From Haloimpatiens massiliensis (lineage in GTDB: Bacteria; Bacillota; Clostridia; Clostridiales; Clostridiaceae), in assembly GCF_900184255.1 (NCBI RefSeq), contig NZ_LT854636.1:257079-321078 (forward strand): a DNA stretch of 64,000 nt, read 5' to 3'. Below the pieces are notes generated by a model. It did not search any database. It was given only the letters and a program-made list of their open reading frames with translations, and had not been told where the DNA came from. Of the stretch, positions 19,015 through 28,166 are shown one piece after another; the stretch's first letter is position 1, and each line of letters opens with the position of its first letter. Made by a program: the position numbers and the translations under genes.

Positions 19015-19180
19015 ATAAGAACACCTCGCTATCTTTATTACTATTACAGTTTTATTTTATTATTATAACATAAAACATACTACAGTAACTAGCTGTATTA
19101 CTTATCCTTCTGTCATTCATAATTTAAAATGTTAAATGAAGTTTTAAATCCTCAGTTATAAACTAGCTTATTAAAAATAA

Positions 19181-19222
19181 AAAACTACGAACAGAATACA
19201 ATAATATTCTGTTCGTAGTTTT
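19181..19222 (-). terminator. Strong bidirectional terminator after hisC
   Basis: An 18 bp perfect stem (AAAACTACGAACAGAATA paired with its complement at 19205-19222, loop of 6). A T run follows on both strands. It lies 6 bases from the hisC stop. The rest of 19015-19180 shows nothing but a likely rapZ promoter region. Confidence 0.85.
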
Positions 19223-19227
19223 TTATA

Positions 19228-20313
19228 TTATAGGCTATTTTTTAAAGCTTCTATAAATTTTTTATTCTGCTCCATCGTTCCTATAGTTACTCTCATCCAA
19301 CCTGGCATTCCTAATAAATGTCCCGGTCTTATTATTAATCCTTGTTTTAATAATTTATTAAATACCTCTTTATCATCTGTCTTTGTATTAACCATTATAA
19401 AGTTAGCATTGGTTTTTTCATAAGGGAGACCTAACTTATCAAATTCTCCATAAAGATATTCTTTTCCAGCTTTGTTTTCTTCATAAACTCTTTTTAAGAA
19501 CTCATCATCTTTAACTGCTGCTACAGCTGCTCTTTGAGCAAATAAGTTTACATCAAATGGTCCTATTACTCTATTAAAGTATCCTACTAATTCTTCATGA
19601 GCTATTCCATATCCGCATCTTAATGAAGCTAATCCATAAGCTTTTGAGAATGTTCTTAATACTATCATATTTGGATACTTATTAAAATAATTTAAAGCAT
19701 CTGGGAAGTCCTTATCTGTAACATATTCAATATACGCTTCATCCATTATAATAATCACATGCTCTGGTATTTTATCTAGAACTTTTTCAAATTCAGCCTT
19801 TGTAAATATAGTTCCTGTTGGATTATTAGGATTGCAGAACCATGTTATTTTTGTCTTATCATTTATAGATTCTACCATCTTTTCTATGTCCAGAGCATTA
19901 TTTTTCATAGGAACTGATATGACTTTAGCTCCCATTAATTTAGCTCCTGCTTCATAACGTGGGAATGTTACCTGTCCCATTATACATTCATCCCCTGGAT
20001 TCAATAAAGTGTTACATATAATTCTTATTAATGCATCAGAGCCTGTACCTAAAAACACTTCTTCTGGTTTTACATTTAATTTTTCTGCTATAGCATGCTT
20101 TAATTCATAGTTAGAAGCATCTGGATACATTTGAGGCTCTTCCAAAGTCTTCATAACAGCTTCCTTAGCTTTAGGTGAACATCCTAGCGGATTTTCATTA
20201 GAAGCTAATTTTATAACATGCTCTAAGCCTAGCTCCCTCTTCACTTCACTTATAGGTTTTCCAGCCTTATACATGTTTAAATTCAATATTTCTTCTCTTA
20301 CTGCATATTTCAT
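19228..20313 (-). CDS. hisC: Histidinol-phosphate aminotransferase
   Basis: A PLP enzyme that converts imidazole acetol phosphate and glutamate to histidinol phosphate. The start at 20311-20313 (MKYAVREEILNL) is preferred over an ORF start 5 codons upstream because the GGGGGG ribosome site lies between the two. The product is 361 residues, the usual length. Visible are KLASNENPLG near 41, the NPNNPTG motif near 155, and the PLP lysine in FSKAYGLASLRCGYG near 218. There are no other his genes nearby, so it stands alone; such solitary HisC copies often also transaminate aromatic amino acids. Confidence 0.9.
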   Translation of the reverse strand: MKYAVREEILNLNMYKAGKPISEVKRELGLEHVIKLASNENPLGCSPKAKEAVMKTLEEPQMYPDASNYELKHAIAEKLNVKPEEVFLGTGSDALIRIICNTLLNPGDECIMGQVTFPRYEAGAKLMGAKVISVPMKNNALDIEKMVESINDKTKITWFCNPNNPTGTIFTKAEFEKVLDKIPEHVIIIMDEAYIEYVTDKDFPDALNYFNKYPNMIVLRTFSKAYGLASLRCGYGIAHEELVGYFNRVIGPFDVNLFAQRAAVAAVKDDEFLKRVYEENKAGKEYLYGEFDKLGLPYEKTNANFIMVNTKTDDKEVFNKLLKQGLIIRPGHLLGMPGWMRVTIGTMEQNKKFIEALKNSL

Positions 20314-20376
20314 AAAAAAACCCCCCATTTATTTTTTGTATTTTAATAAAATTTTGAATTATCAAAATTTTAATTA

Positions 20377-20422
20377 CGTATTTAATGGGTATTTACACTA
20401 AAGTAAATATCCATTAAATACG
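20377..20422. repeat. 20 bp inverted repeat between murB and hisC
   Basis: CGTATTTAATGGGTATTTAC (20377-20396) pairs with the complementary arm at 20403-20422 with one mismatch across a 6-base loop. A T run is weak on the minus strand, so it may act as a murB terminator or be a small palindromic repeat. Only one copy was seen. Confidence 0.55.
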
Positions 20423-20433
20423 CAATAAATATA

Positions 20434-21348
20434 CTATTCTTCCCCTATTATTCTGACCTCTGGTTGAAGCTCCACTCCAAAGTTTTCTTTTACCTTTTCT
20501 TTAACTAATTCAATAAGATCTAATATATCCTTGGCAGTAGCGCACCCTTTGTTTATAACAAAGCCTGCATGTTTTTCTGATACCTGGGCACCACCTACAG
20601 ATACGCCCTTTAAATTACTTTCCTCTATTAATCTACCTGCAAAATATCCTTCTGGTCTTTTAAATGTACTTCCTGCTGAAGGATACTCTAAAGGTTGTTT
20701 TTCTTTTCTTCTAGAAGCTAATTCAGAAATTCTATTCATTATTCTCTCTTTATCACCCATATGTAATTTAAAAGTAACTTTTAAAACAATATATCCATAT
20801 TTAAGTATAGCACTTTTTCTATATCCTAACTCTAGTTCTTCTTTTGAAAGCTCTAGTAGTTCTCCCTCTTTACTTAAAACCACTGCACTTTCTATTACTT
20901 TAGATATCTCTCCATCATAAGCTCCAGCATTCATCGCTACAGCTCCTCCAATACTTCCTGGAATTCCACTACTGAACTCTAAACCTGTAAGGCCAGACTT
21001 TGCAGCCTTATTGCTCACATTACATAAGACTGCTCCACTTTCTGCAATTATACGTTCCCCTATAATTTCTATGTTATTTAATTTACAGGTTCTAATTACA
21101 ACTCCTCTTATTCCACCATCTTTTACAAGAAGATTAGATCCATTACCAATTATATAATAAGGAACTTTATGCTCCTTACAAAGCTGTATTATTTTCATAA
21201 CTTGATCATAGTTTTTTGGAGTTACTAATATATCACAAGGTCCCCCAACTTTGAAGGATGTATGATTTTTCATAGGCTCATCTAATAGCATATTCTCTGG
21301 TTCTAATATAGACTTCATCAGAAGGCTAAAATCTTTGTATCCATTCAT
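20434..21348 (-). CDS. murB: UDP-N-acetylenolpyruvoylglucosamine reductase
   Basis: A FAD/NADPH enzyme that reduces UDP-GlcNAc-enolpyruvate to UDP-MurNAc in peptidoglycan synthesis. At 304 residues it is the type II MurB form. FAD-binding [20 protein letters not shown] is near 73-92 and [20 protein letters not shown] near 133. The active-site serine is in [12 protein letters not shown] near 225 and the catalytic glutamate near the end ([11 protein letters not shown]). AGGAG precedes the start. Confidence 0.96.
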   Translation of the reverse strand: MNGYKDFSLLMKSILEPENMLLDEPMKNHTSFKVGGPCDILVTPKNYDQVMKIIQLCKEHKVPYYIIGNGSNLLVKDGGIRGVVIRTCKLNNIEIIGERIIAESGAVLCNVSNKAAKSGLTGLEFSSGIPGSIGGAVAMNAGAYDGEISKVIESAVVLSKEGELLELSKEELELGYRKSAILKYGYIVLKVTFKLHMGDKERIMNRISELASRRKEKQPLEYPSAGSTFKRPEGYFAGRLIEESNLKGVSVGGAQVSEKHAGFVINKGCATAKDILDLIELVKEKVKENFGVELQPEVRIIGEE

Positions 21349-21407
21349 AATCTATCTCCTTTTAGAATTTTATCTCAATACATATAGTATAATTTATATA
21401 ATATTAA

Positions 21408-22142
21408 TTAATCAATAGCTATGTCAAGAACTTTGCCCTTATTCTTTAAATAATTTAATACTTCTTTTTCACTTTTGTTTATAATTAGCTCTTCTGGCAT
21501 ACCTACTGATTTTAAAATTGCCTCTGCTTCCTTAAAGTCGCCTACAGCTGTAGCAAAATGTGCATCACTATTTATTATTATTCTTGTACCATATTTCTTA
21601 CAAAGTTTAGCTATTTTTGAACAAGTATCTTCGCTTCCCTTTCTTGAGCTTACAAATGAACTATTGTTTATTTCCAATAGTATATTTTTTTCTTTAGCTT
21701 TTTTTACTATTTCTTCTTCATAAATAGGGAATGAAGGATTTCCAGGATGTCCTATTATATCTACATATGGATTATCCATAACCTTTATAATAGCATTAGT
21801 GTTTTCTTCTATGCTACCTGGTTCTATGCATACATCATGCAAACTTGCAATAACATAATCTAATTTTTTTAGAATTCTCTCAGGTATATCTATATTTCCT
21901 TCAAAATCAATTATATTAGCTTCACAGCCTTTTAATATTTTTACTCCATTCATTTCTCTAGGAATTACTTTTAAATTTCCAAAATAAAATATGTGGGGTC
22001 CTCCTGGCATTTTAGGGCCATGTTCTGCAGAACCCAGTATCTTCAATCCCTTTCTACTAGCTTCACTTATATTCTCCAATAATGTACTATAAGCATGACC
22101 GCTTACTATTGTATGGGTATGAAGGTCCGATATATAGTTCAT
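21408..22142 (-). CDS. PHP-domain metal-dependent phosphohydrolase (YcdX-like)
   Basis: A 244-residue PHP protein starting [11 protein letters not shown]. This ATG (22140-22142) follows AAGGAAG by 8 bases and comes one base after the uvrC stop; an upstream GTG would overlap the ribosome site. Metal ligands are visible: DLHTHT (6-11), AEHGP near 40, ASLHD near 103, GHPG near 136, and NSDAH near 192. This is the trinuclear-zinc pattern of YcdX phosphatases. Its substrate is unknown. Co-transcription with uvrC is likely. Confidence 0.88.
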   Translation of the reverse strand: MNYISDLHTHTIVSGHAYSTLLENISEASRKGLKILGSAEHGPKMPGGPHIFYFGNLKVIPREMNGVKILKGCEANIIDFEGNIDIPERILKKLDYVIASLHDVCIEPGSIEENTNAIIKVMDNPYVDIIGHPGNPSFPIYEEEIVKKAKEKNILLEINNSSFVSSRKGSEDTCSKIAKLCKKYGTRIIINSDAHFATAVGDFKEAEAILKSVGMPEELIINKSEKEVLNYLKNKGKVLDIAID

Positions 22143-22143
22143 A

Positions 22144-24030
22144 TTATACACTTCCTTTGCTTTTTCTAAAGTATTGCAGTATACTATCTGCAGCCTGCGT
22201 ATTTATAGACGGAGTGTTTATAAGCTCATCATAAGATGCCTTTTTAATATTATCTATACTTCCAAATTTTTTCAAAAGTTCTTTTCGCCTAGTTGCTCCA
22301 ATTAATGGTATATCCTCTAACACAGAATGTAATACTCTCTTTTCCCTTAAACTTCTGTGATATGTAATTGCAAATCTATGCACCTCATCCTGTATCCTAG
22401 TTATAAGTTTCATTATATTAGAGTTTCTATTTAAAATTATTTCCTCTCCTCCATATATTAAACCTCTTGTACGATGTTTATCATCTTTAACCATTCCACA
22501 TACAGGAATTTCTAGGTTGTACTCTCTTAAAACTTCATAGGCAACATTTACTTGACCTAATCCTCCATCCATTAGTATTAAATCTGGGAAAACACAAAAT
22601 TTTCCTACACTATATTGTAAATTTTTTTCTTTGATTTCTTCTATTTCTTTAAATCCATGAGAAAATCTTCTTCTAAGTATTTCTCTCATACTGTCATAGT
22701 CATTAGGACCTATTACTTCCTTTATTTTAAATCTCCTATAATCACTGGACTTAGGCTTTCCGTTTTCAAAAACCACCATACTACCTACAGAATCCACACC
22801 TTGTATGTTAGAAATATCATAAGCCTCTATTCTCTCTGGTATTTCCTGCAAGTTAAGAATTTCTGTAAATTCCTCCAAAGTTTTGTTATTCATTTCCTTA
22901 TCCATTATATACTTTAATTTAAATCCTTCTAATGTTATTTTAGCATTTTTCATTACCATTTGCATTAGTTGGTATTTTTTACCTTTTACAGGGATTTTTA
23001 TCTCAACTTTTCCTTCTTTTTTTAATGAAAGCCATTGTTCTAAAAGTTCTCCTTCTTCTATATCCGGAACTAAAATCTTTTTAGGTATAAAGGCTGTTCC
23101 ACCATAAAATTCCTTTATAAAAGTACTTATTATATTCCCTTTGCTATTTCCTGAAGTATCCTCAAATATAAAGTGTTCTCTTCCAATAATCTTTCCATTT
23201 CTTAAAAAGAAAACTTGAATGCAAGTATCCTTTTCATCCATATATAAATTTATATAATCCTCATTTTCAAAATTACCAAATATTATCTTTTGATTCTCAC
23301 AAACTTTATTTACTGCCTCTAATTTATCTCTTAAAGAAGCCGCCTTTTCAAATTGTAAATTTTCAGCAGCTTCCATCATTTCCTTTTGCAACTGATTTTT
23401 TAAAGTTTTATCTTTTCCCAATAATAATTCTATTATATTGTTAACTATTTTCCTATACTCTTCTTTAGAAATATATCCAGCACAAGGAGCCTTACAAATA
23501 CCTATATGATAGTTTAAGCAAGGTTTTACATGAGCTTTTGATTTTACATATTCACTTTCTATTATTTTTTTACAAGTTCTTAAAGGAAATATCTTTTTAA
23601 TAAGCAAAATTATTTCCTTTACTACAGAATACTCAGGATAAGGTCCAAAATATTTTGCTCCATCTTTAACCTTATTTCTAGCTATGATTACTCTTGGAAA
23701 ATCCTCATTTAAAGTTATCTTTATAAAAGGATATCCCTTATCATCTTTCAGCAATATGTTATATTTAGGTTTATATTTCTTTATTAAATTGCATTCCAGT
23801 ATTAACGCTTCCATTTCAGAGTCCGTAACAATATACTCAAACTCACTTATGTTTTTAACCATTTGTTTAACTTTTTCAGGATGGTTTTTAGAACTTTGAA
23901 AATACTGTTTCACCCTATTTTTCAATATTTTAGCTTTGCCAACATATATAACTGTACCTATAGGGTTTTTCATTATATAAACTCCAGGTTTTTCTGGAAG
24001 CATTTTTAAATGGTATTCAAAATCAAACAT
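22144..24030 (-). CDS. uvrC: Excinuclease ABC subunit C
   Basis: The dual-incision nuclease of nucleotide excision repair. Start [11 protein letters not shown] at 24028-24030 follows GGAGG by 4-5 bases and is preferred to an ORF start 4 codons upstream; this gives 628 residues. Domains: GIY-YIG nuclease at about 12-92 ([21 protein letters not shown]), a UVR motif near 200-235 ([19 protein letters not shown]) for UvrB contact, an RNase H-like endonuclease domain at about 380-540 ([20 protein letters not shown]), and a C-terminal helix-hairpin-helix ([19 protein letters not shown]). No SOS box is seen upstream, unlike uvrBA. Confidence 0.96.
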   Translation of the reverse strand: MFDFEYHLKMLPEKPGVYIMKNPIGTVIYVGKAKILKNRVKQYFQSSKNHPEKVKQMVKNISEFEYIVTDSEMEALILECNLIKKYKPKYNILLKDDKGYPFIKITLNEDFPRVIIARNKVKDGAKYFGPYPEYSVVKEIILLIKKIFPLRTCKKIIESEYVKSKAHVKPCLNYHIGICKAPCAGYISKEEYRKIVNNIIELLLGKDKTLKNQLQKEMMEAAENLQFEKAASLRDKLEAVNKVCENQKIIFGNFENEDYINLYMDEKDTCIQVFFLRNGKIIGREHFIFEDTSGNSKGNIISTFIKEFYGGTAFIPKKILVPDIEEGELLEQWLSLKKEGKVEIKIPVKGKKYQLMQMVMKNAKITLEGFKLKYIMDKEMNNKTLEEFTEILNLQEIPERIEAYDISNIQGVDSVGSMVVFENGKPKSSDYRRFKIKEVIGPNDYDSMREILRRRFSHGFKEIEEIKEKNLQYSVGKFCVFPDLILMDGGLGQVNVAYEVLREYNLEIPVCGMVKDDKHRTRGLIYGGEEIILNRNSNIMKLITRIQDEVHRFAITYHRSLREKRVLHSVLEDIPLIGATRRKELLKKFGSIDNIKKASYDELINTPSINTQAADSILQYFRKSKGSV

Positions 24031-24125
24031 AATTTCCTCCAAAACAACAGTAAGTTTGTATTAACATAGAATTTAGTACCTCAATAAAGTTTAATCTTTA
24101 AATTGTACCTCTATATTTGAGATTT

Positions 24126-24355
24126 TCAACTTTCGCAGTTATAAAATAAAAATATAAAATTTGCAGATAAATAGTAGGTAATAGCTAAGAAGTAAGAGTT
24201 AATGATAAAACTCAAAGAGTTTTTTATAATTAATTTGTAAGTAACAGGTAATAAGTACTATTTGTGGTGAAAATCCCTAATTTTGTATTCTAAATTTTAA
24301 ATTTAAAACCCTTATTAATCTAATGTAGAGCTTGAACTTTATGTGCTAAAGTTGA
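24126..24355. repeat. MITE-like intergenic repeat, copy 1
   Basis: A 230 bp non-coding block bounded by TCAACTTTCGCA at the left and TGCTAAAGTTGA at the right, terminal inverted repeats with one mismatch. The interior matches the block at 61322-61622 over most of its length, for example around ATAAAACTCAAAGAGTTTTT and CTAATGTAGAGCTTGAACTT. It includes a terminator-like hairpin (AAAACTC-GAGTTTTTT). It fills the uvrC upstream gap (24031-24377), where I see no gene. Confidence 0.75.
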
Positions 24356-24377
24356 GTGAGATTATAATATGTACTTT

Positions 24378-24983
24378 CTAGAATAAAATAAAGGGCAGTT
24401 TATATATTGCATACATAAGTCCTACCATCATTATTATTTCTTCCACGATCTTTCCTATTTTAGAACCAGTAGAAAAATTTACTGGTGACTTATATTTCTT
24501 GTTTTTAAAAGGATAAAATATAGGCACCCCTCTTTTAGTAAGCATATCACACAATAAATGCATTCCATATCCTATCAAAAAATAATACGCCACATCAGAA
24601 ATTCCATACATTTTACCTAAATAAGAAGCTATCAAAGTAAACAATGCCATTCCCACTATACTATGAGTTATGCCCTCTCTATGTGAAGAAAAGCCTATCA
24701 TTACTAGTATAAATCCTAATACTTTAATTATAGGCTTATTAAAACAGAAATGATCTAATAGGAGAGTAATTAAACCCATGCCTACATAAATTGCAACCTT
24801 TGTAGTCTTATTCTTAAAAGGTAATATATATTTATTAAGTATACCTTTAGGATGATCTACATCTGGCAATAATGAGGCTACGCCCACTACCACTATACCT
24901 ATATAACTAAACTTGCCAGGCAATTTATCACATAGTCCTATATAAGTTACTATTCCTATGCCAGCATGAGTTTTCCCAGTCAT
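24378..24983 (-). CDS. YdjM-like membrane-bound metal-dependent hydrolase
   Basis: A 201-residue integral membrane protein. It begins MTGKTHAGIGIVTYIGLC and contains LLPDVDHPKG near 38, HREGITHSIVGMALF near 101 and GMHLLCDMLTKRGVPIFYPF near 137. These His/Asp motifs (THxxxG, DxDHP, HRxxTHS, HLxxD) define the YdjM/DUF457 family, a set of predicted membrane hydrolases of unknown substrate. About four or five membrane helices. It ends the cluster with pbp and rodA but is separated by 30 bases. Confidence 0.87.
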   Translation of the reverse strand: MTGKTHAGIGIVTYIGLCDKLPGKFSYIGIVVVGVASLLPDVDHPKGILNKYILPFKNKTTKVAIYVGMGLITLLLDHFCFNKPIIKVLGFILVMIGFSSHREGITHSIVGMALFTLIASYLGKMYGISDVAYYFLIGYGMHLLCDMLTKRGVPIFYPFKNKKYKSPVNFSTGSKIGKIVEEIIMMVGLMYAIYKLPFILF

Positions 24984-25013
24984 GTAATTATCTCCTTTAG
25001 TTAAATAATTTTT

Positions 25014-26441
25014 TTACTTTTTCATAGCCTGATTAATCACTTCAGTGGCTATTCTAGTGGCACTTCCTCCTCCAGTTCCTCCATTTTCTACGATTACAGC
25101 TATAGCTATTTCCGGATTTTCATATGGGGCAAATCCAATAAACCAAGAATGAGGCGTAGAATTTTCTGAGCCATCATTTTTATGATCTGCTGTACCTGTT
25201 TTTCCACATATAGCTACATTTGAATTTTTTGCAGCTCTAGCAGTCCCCTGTTGCACTGTATTTCTCATAAACTGCTCAATTATATCAGCATTTTGCTTAC
25301 TAGTAATCTGTCCAATACTTTCCGATGAAATATTTTTCATAGTATTTCCCTTAGAATTCGTTACTTTATTTACAATTTTAGGTTTCATCATTACTCCATC
25401 ATTAGCTATAGTTGAAGCAACTACAGCCATTTGCATAGGAGTAACTAGTACACCACTTTGTCCTATGGCACTTTGAGCTATATTCCCTTTTTCATAATCT
25501 TTATATTTTGGAAATCTACTATTATCTATAGTAACACCTATAGATGGTATGCTTTTATTAAAAAAGAACTTTTCTGCTGTTTCTTTTAATTTACTATTTC
25601 CTAATTCCATTCCTAATGTTCCAAAATACACATTACTGGAATGTACAAAAGCCTGTTGAAAATTTATATTTCCAAGAACTTCTCCACCATAGTTTGATAA
25701 TTTTTCCTTACTATTAAATACTATCTTCCCATTGTCTTGTATTCTCTTATTCATCATACCATCAATATTTTCTAAAGCGCTAACAGCTGTAACAGTTTTA
25801 AAAACTGAACCTGGCGGATACATGCCAGAAACTGCTCTATTGATAAGTGGAAATCTTTTATCTTTATTTATTTCTTTCCACTGTTCCTCCGCTAATTCAT
25901 TGGGATTAAAACCTGGTTTAGAAACCATAGCAAGTATTTCCCCTGTTTTAGGATTTAAAGCCACAACTGATCCCTTATTATCACCTAATAAATCATAAGC
26001 TTTCTTTTGAATATTATAATCCAAGGAAGTTATTAAATTATATCCTTTTTTTTCAGTGTCTTTATTTTTAAAATTAAATACACTATATATATCTATACTA
26101 TCTAATGCCATTAATTCTTTATCATATCTTTTTTCCATTCCTGTTAGTCCATACTTTTGATTTTCATATCCTAATGCGTGAACAAATAAATCATTATATA
26201 GATATTTTCTAATTTGCTTTTCTCCTTTTTTACTACTTTCCGCTAAAGGCTTCATGTTTCTATCATATATAACGCCCCTTAATATAGCATTCCTTTTTGC
26301 CCACAACCTTCCGTTATCCGCTCTAGCGACTAATTTAGAACCTAAGAACACTTCAAAATATGTCATATAAACAATCAAACCCAAAAAGAGCAGTAAAAAA
26401 ACAATCATTACCTTTTTAATATTTTGCGAAATATCCTTCAT
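25014..26441 (-). CDS. Class B penicillin-binding protein (transpeptidase)
   Basis: A 475-residue D,D-transpeptidase with an N-terminal membrane anchor (about 11-31) and a short dimerisation domain. The catalytic domain has the SxxK motif in PGSVFKTVTA near 212, SSN in HSSNVYFG near 267, and KTG in CGKTGTADH near 414. It resembles the PbpA group that pairs with RodA/FtsW glycosyltransferases rather than the long PBP2/FtsI forms. It starts 2 bases after the RodA-type gene, so the two are coupled. Confidence 0.92.
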   Translation of the reverse strand: MKDISQNIKKVMIVFLLLFLGLIVYMTYFEVFLGSKLVARADNGRLWAKRNAILRGVIYDRNMKPLAESSKKGEKQIRKYLYNDLFVHALGYENQKYGLTGMEKRYDKELMALDSIDIYSVFNFKNKDTEKKGYNLITSLDYNIQKKAYDLLGDNKGSVVALNPKTGEILAMVSKPGFNPNELAEEQWKEINKDKRFPLINRAVSGMYPPGSVFKTVTAVSALENIDGMMNKRIQDNGKIVFNSKEKLSNYGGEVLGNINFQQAFVHSSNVYFGTLGMELGNSKLKETAEKFFFNKSIPSIGVTIDNSRFPKYKDYEKGNIAQSAIGQSGVLVTPMQMAVVASTIANDGVMMKPKIVNKVTNSKGNTMKNISSESIGQITSKQNADIIEQFMRNTVQQGTARAAKNSNVAICGKTGTADHKNDGSENSTPHSWFIGFAPYENPEIAIAVIVENGGTGGGSATRIATEVINQAMKK

Positions 26442-26443
26442 TT

Positions 26444-27646
26444 TTACACTCCCTCTTCAGAAATCTTTTGTAATATACCCAAGGAGAAAAATGTTATTAT
26501 CATAGAGCTTCCTCCGTAACTAACAAATGGCAATGTTATTCCAGTAAGAGGTATAATGCTCATAACTCCACCTATTATTACTAAAACTTGTGAAGCTATA
26601 GTTGCACTGTATCCTACTGCTAGCAATCTAGAAAAATTATTATTAGCTCTTAAAGCTGCTCTAGTACATCTATAGAACAATATAAAATACAATATAATAA
26701 TTGCTATACCTGTAAGAAGACCTAATTCTTCACATATGACGGCAAATATAAAGTCACTTTGATTTACTGGAACAAAATTAGGATACCCTAAGCCTAATCC
26801 TGACCCAAATAATCCACCGCTAGCTATAGCTATCATTGATTGTACCACCTGTAAAGACTCATGTGACGCATATTTAAAGGGATCTTTCCATATCATTATT
26901 CTAAGCCTTACATGTCCAAAAAGCTTATAACTTATAAGTCCTCCTATTATGAATAACCCCATACAAGTAGCTACATACTTAAATTTAGAAGTAGCTATAT
27001 ACAGCATAGTAACAGAAATACCAAAAAATATTAGCGCAGATCCTAGATCCTTTTGAAAAACCATGAATGCTAACGAAATCATGACCACTATAGCTGGTTC
27101 TATAAGATCCTTAAAACTTTCATATTCTTTTAAGGCAGATGCTAGATATGCTACTAAAAATAATTTTCCGAACTCTGATGGTTGAAACTTAACCCCAAAC
27201 ATATTTATCCAGTTCTTTGAACCATATTGTTCTGGAGCAAATAGTGTTCCTAATGACATTACTACTAATGTAGCAATTAAATATAAATATCTTAAGTTCT
27301 TAAACCTTTCTAAATCTGGTAAAAGCACTACTATAAATATAAATCCAGCTACACCTATGGAAAACCATATTAACTGCTTAATAGCTACAGTAGTACTTAA
27401 TCTATATAAAACTCCTATACCTATTACAGATAATATACTAGCTATAATAAGTATGACCTTATCTCCGTCTGGGAAAAATCTTCTTATAATAAAATGAGAA
27501 TAACCTATAAGTATGCTTATAAGTACTGCCATTATTATTGAACCTTTATCAAAAGGCTTTTTTATTAAAAATAAATCTATAAAAATAGTGAAACATAGTA
27601 AATAAGTATATCTTAAAAGTTTTTTTTCATCAGCTAAATAATTCAT
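26444..27646 (-). CDS. FtsW/RodA/SpoVE-family peptidoglycan polymerase
   Basis: A 400-residue SEDS protein with about ten membrane helices. Typical motifs are GSKNWINMFGVKFQPSEFGK near 142-161 and the C-terminal GITLPFVSYGGSSMI near 370. SEDS proteins polymerise lipid II and work with a class B PBP, here the next gene. Partner context and family features point to RodA-like elongation or a spore-specific role; the sequence does not decide which. Confidence 0.92.
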   Translation of the reverse strand: MNYLADEKKLLRYTYLLCFTIFIDLFLIKKPFDKGSIIMAVLISILIGYSHFIIRRFFPDGDKVILIIASILSVIGIGVLYRLSTTVAIKQLIWFSIGVAGFIFIVVLLPDLERFKNLRYLYLIATLVVMSLGTLFAPEQYGSKNWINMFGVKFQPSEFGKLFLVAYLASALKEYESFKDLIEPAIVVMISLAFMVFQKDLGSALIFFGISVTMLYIATSKFKYVATCMGLFIIGGLISYKLFGHVRLRIMIWKDPFKYASHESLQVVQSMIAIASGGLFGSGLGLGYPNFVPVNQSDFIFAVICEELGLLTGIAIIILYFILFYRCTRAALRANNNFSRLLAVGYSATIASQVLVIIGGVMSIIPLTGITLPFVSYGGSSMIITFFSLGILQKISEEGV

Positions 27647-27664
27647 GGAGAATGCCTCCTTATA

Positions 27665-28108
27665 TTATCCTATAATTTTAAAAAGAGAATTTCCTATCTT
27701 AACCATATCTCCTGAGCTCAAATAGGTTTTTCCTTCTGTAGCTTCATCATTTACAAAAGTTCCATTGGTACTATTTAAATCTTCTATAATACAACTATTA
27801 TTCTTTAAGAATATCTTTGCATGATGACCTGAAACATATTCATCAGATAATACCAAAGTATTGTCTGATCTTCTACCAATAGTTATCCAATCTCCCATGG
27901 GAATAACACTTCCCACTTTCAAAACATCATTTCCTCTTATTTCTACAACCTCTAATCCATACTTCTTTCTTCTTGCCTTTTTTCTCTTTCCTGGTTCCTT
28001 GATATCCTTGTACATTATTTTCAATATAAAAAATATTATTACGTATATTATAGCTAATATGGCTATTGTAAATATTTTAGATATAAAACTAAATTTACTT
28101 AAATCCAT
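27665..28108 (-). CDS. FHA-domain protein with N-terminal membrane helix
   Basis: A 147-residue protein. A hydrophobic helix at about 10-32 anchors it; residues 65-147 are a forkhead-associated domain (ITIGRRSDNTLVLSDEYVSG, then HHAKIF and DLNSTNGTFVN). FHA domains bind phosphothreonine. The start at 28106-28108 follows AAGGTG. The gene order FHA-RodA-PBP recalls the actinobacterial fhaB-rodA-pbpA cluster, where Ser/Thr kinases tune wall growth, so it may recruit a phosphorylated partner to this SEDS/PBP pair. Confidence 0.9.
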   Translation of the reverse strand: MDLSKFSFISKIFTIAILAIIYVIIFFILKIMYKDIKEPGKRKKARRKKYGLEVVEIRGNDVLKVGSVIPMGDWITIGRRSDNTLVLSDEYVSGHHAKIFLKNNSCIIEDLNSTNGTFVNDEATEGKTYLSSGDMVKIGNSLFKIIG

Positions 28109-28166
28109 AACCTTCACCTTCTTCTTACAAAATACAATAGACTAGAATATACTAGCCTATTGTAAA

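Noticed and set aside
19015..19180. T-box or other riboswitch upstream of rapZ or hisC
   Set aside because: No T-box, specifier loop or other conserved riboswitch motif could be seen; only a strong terminator was found.
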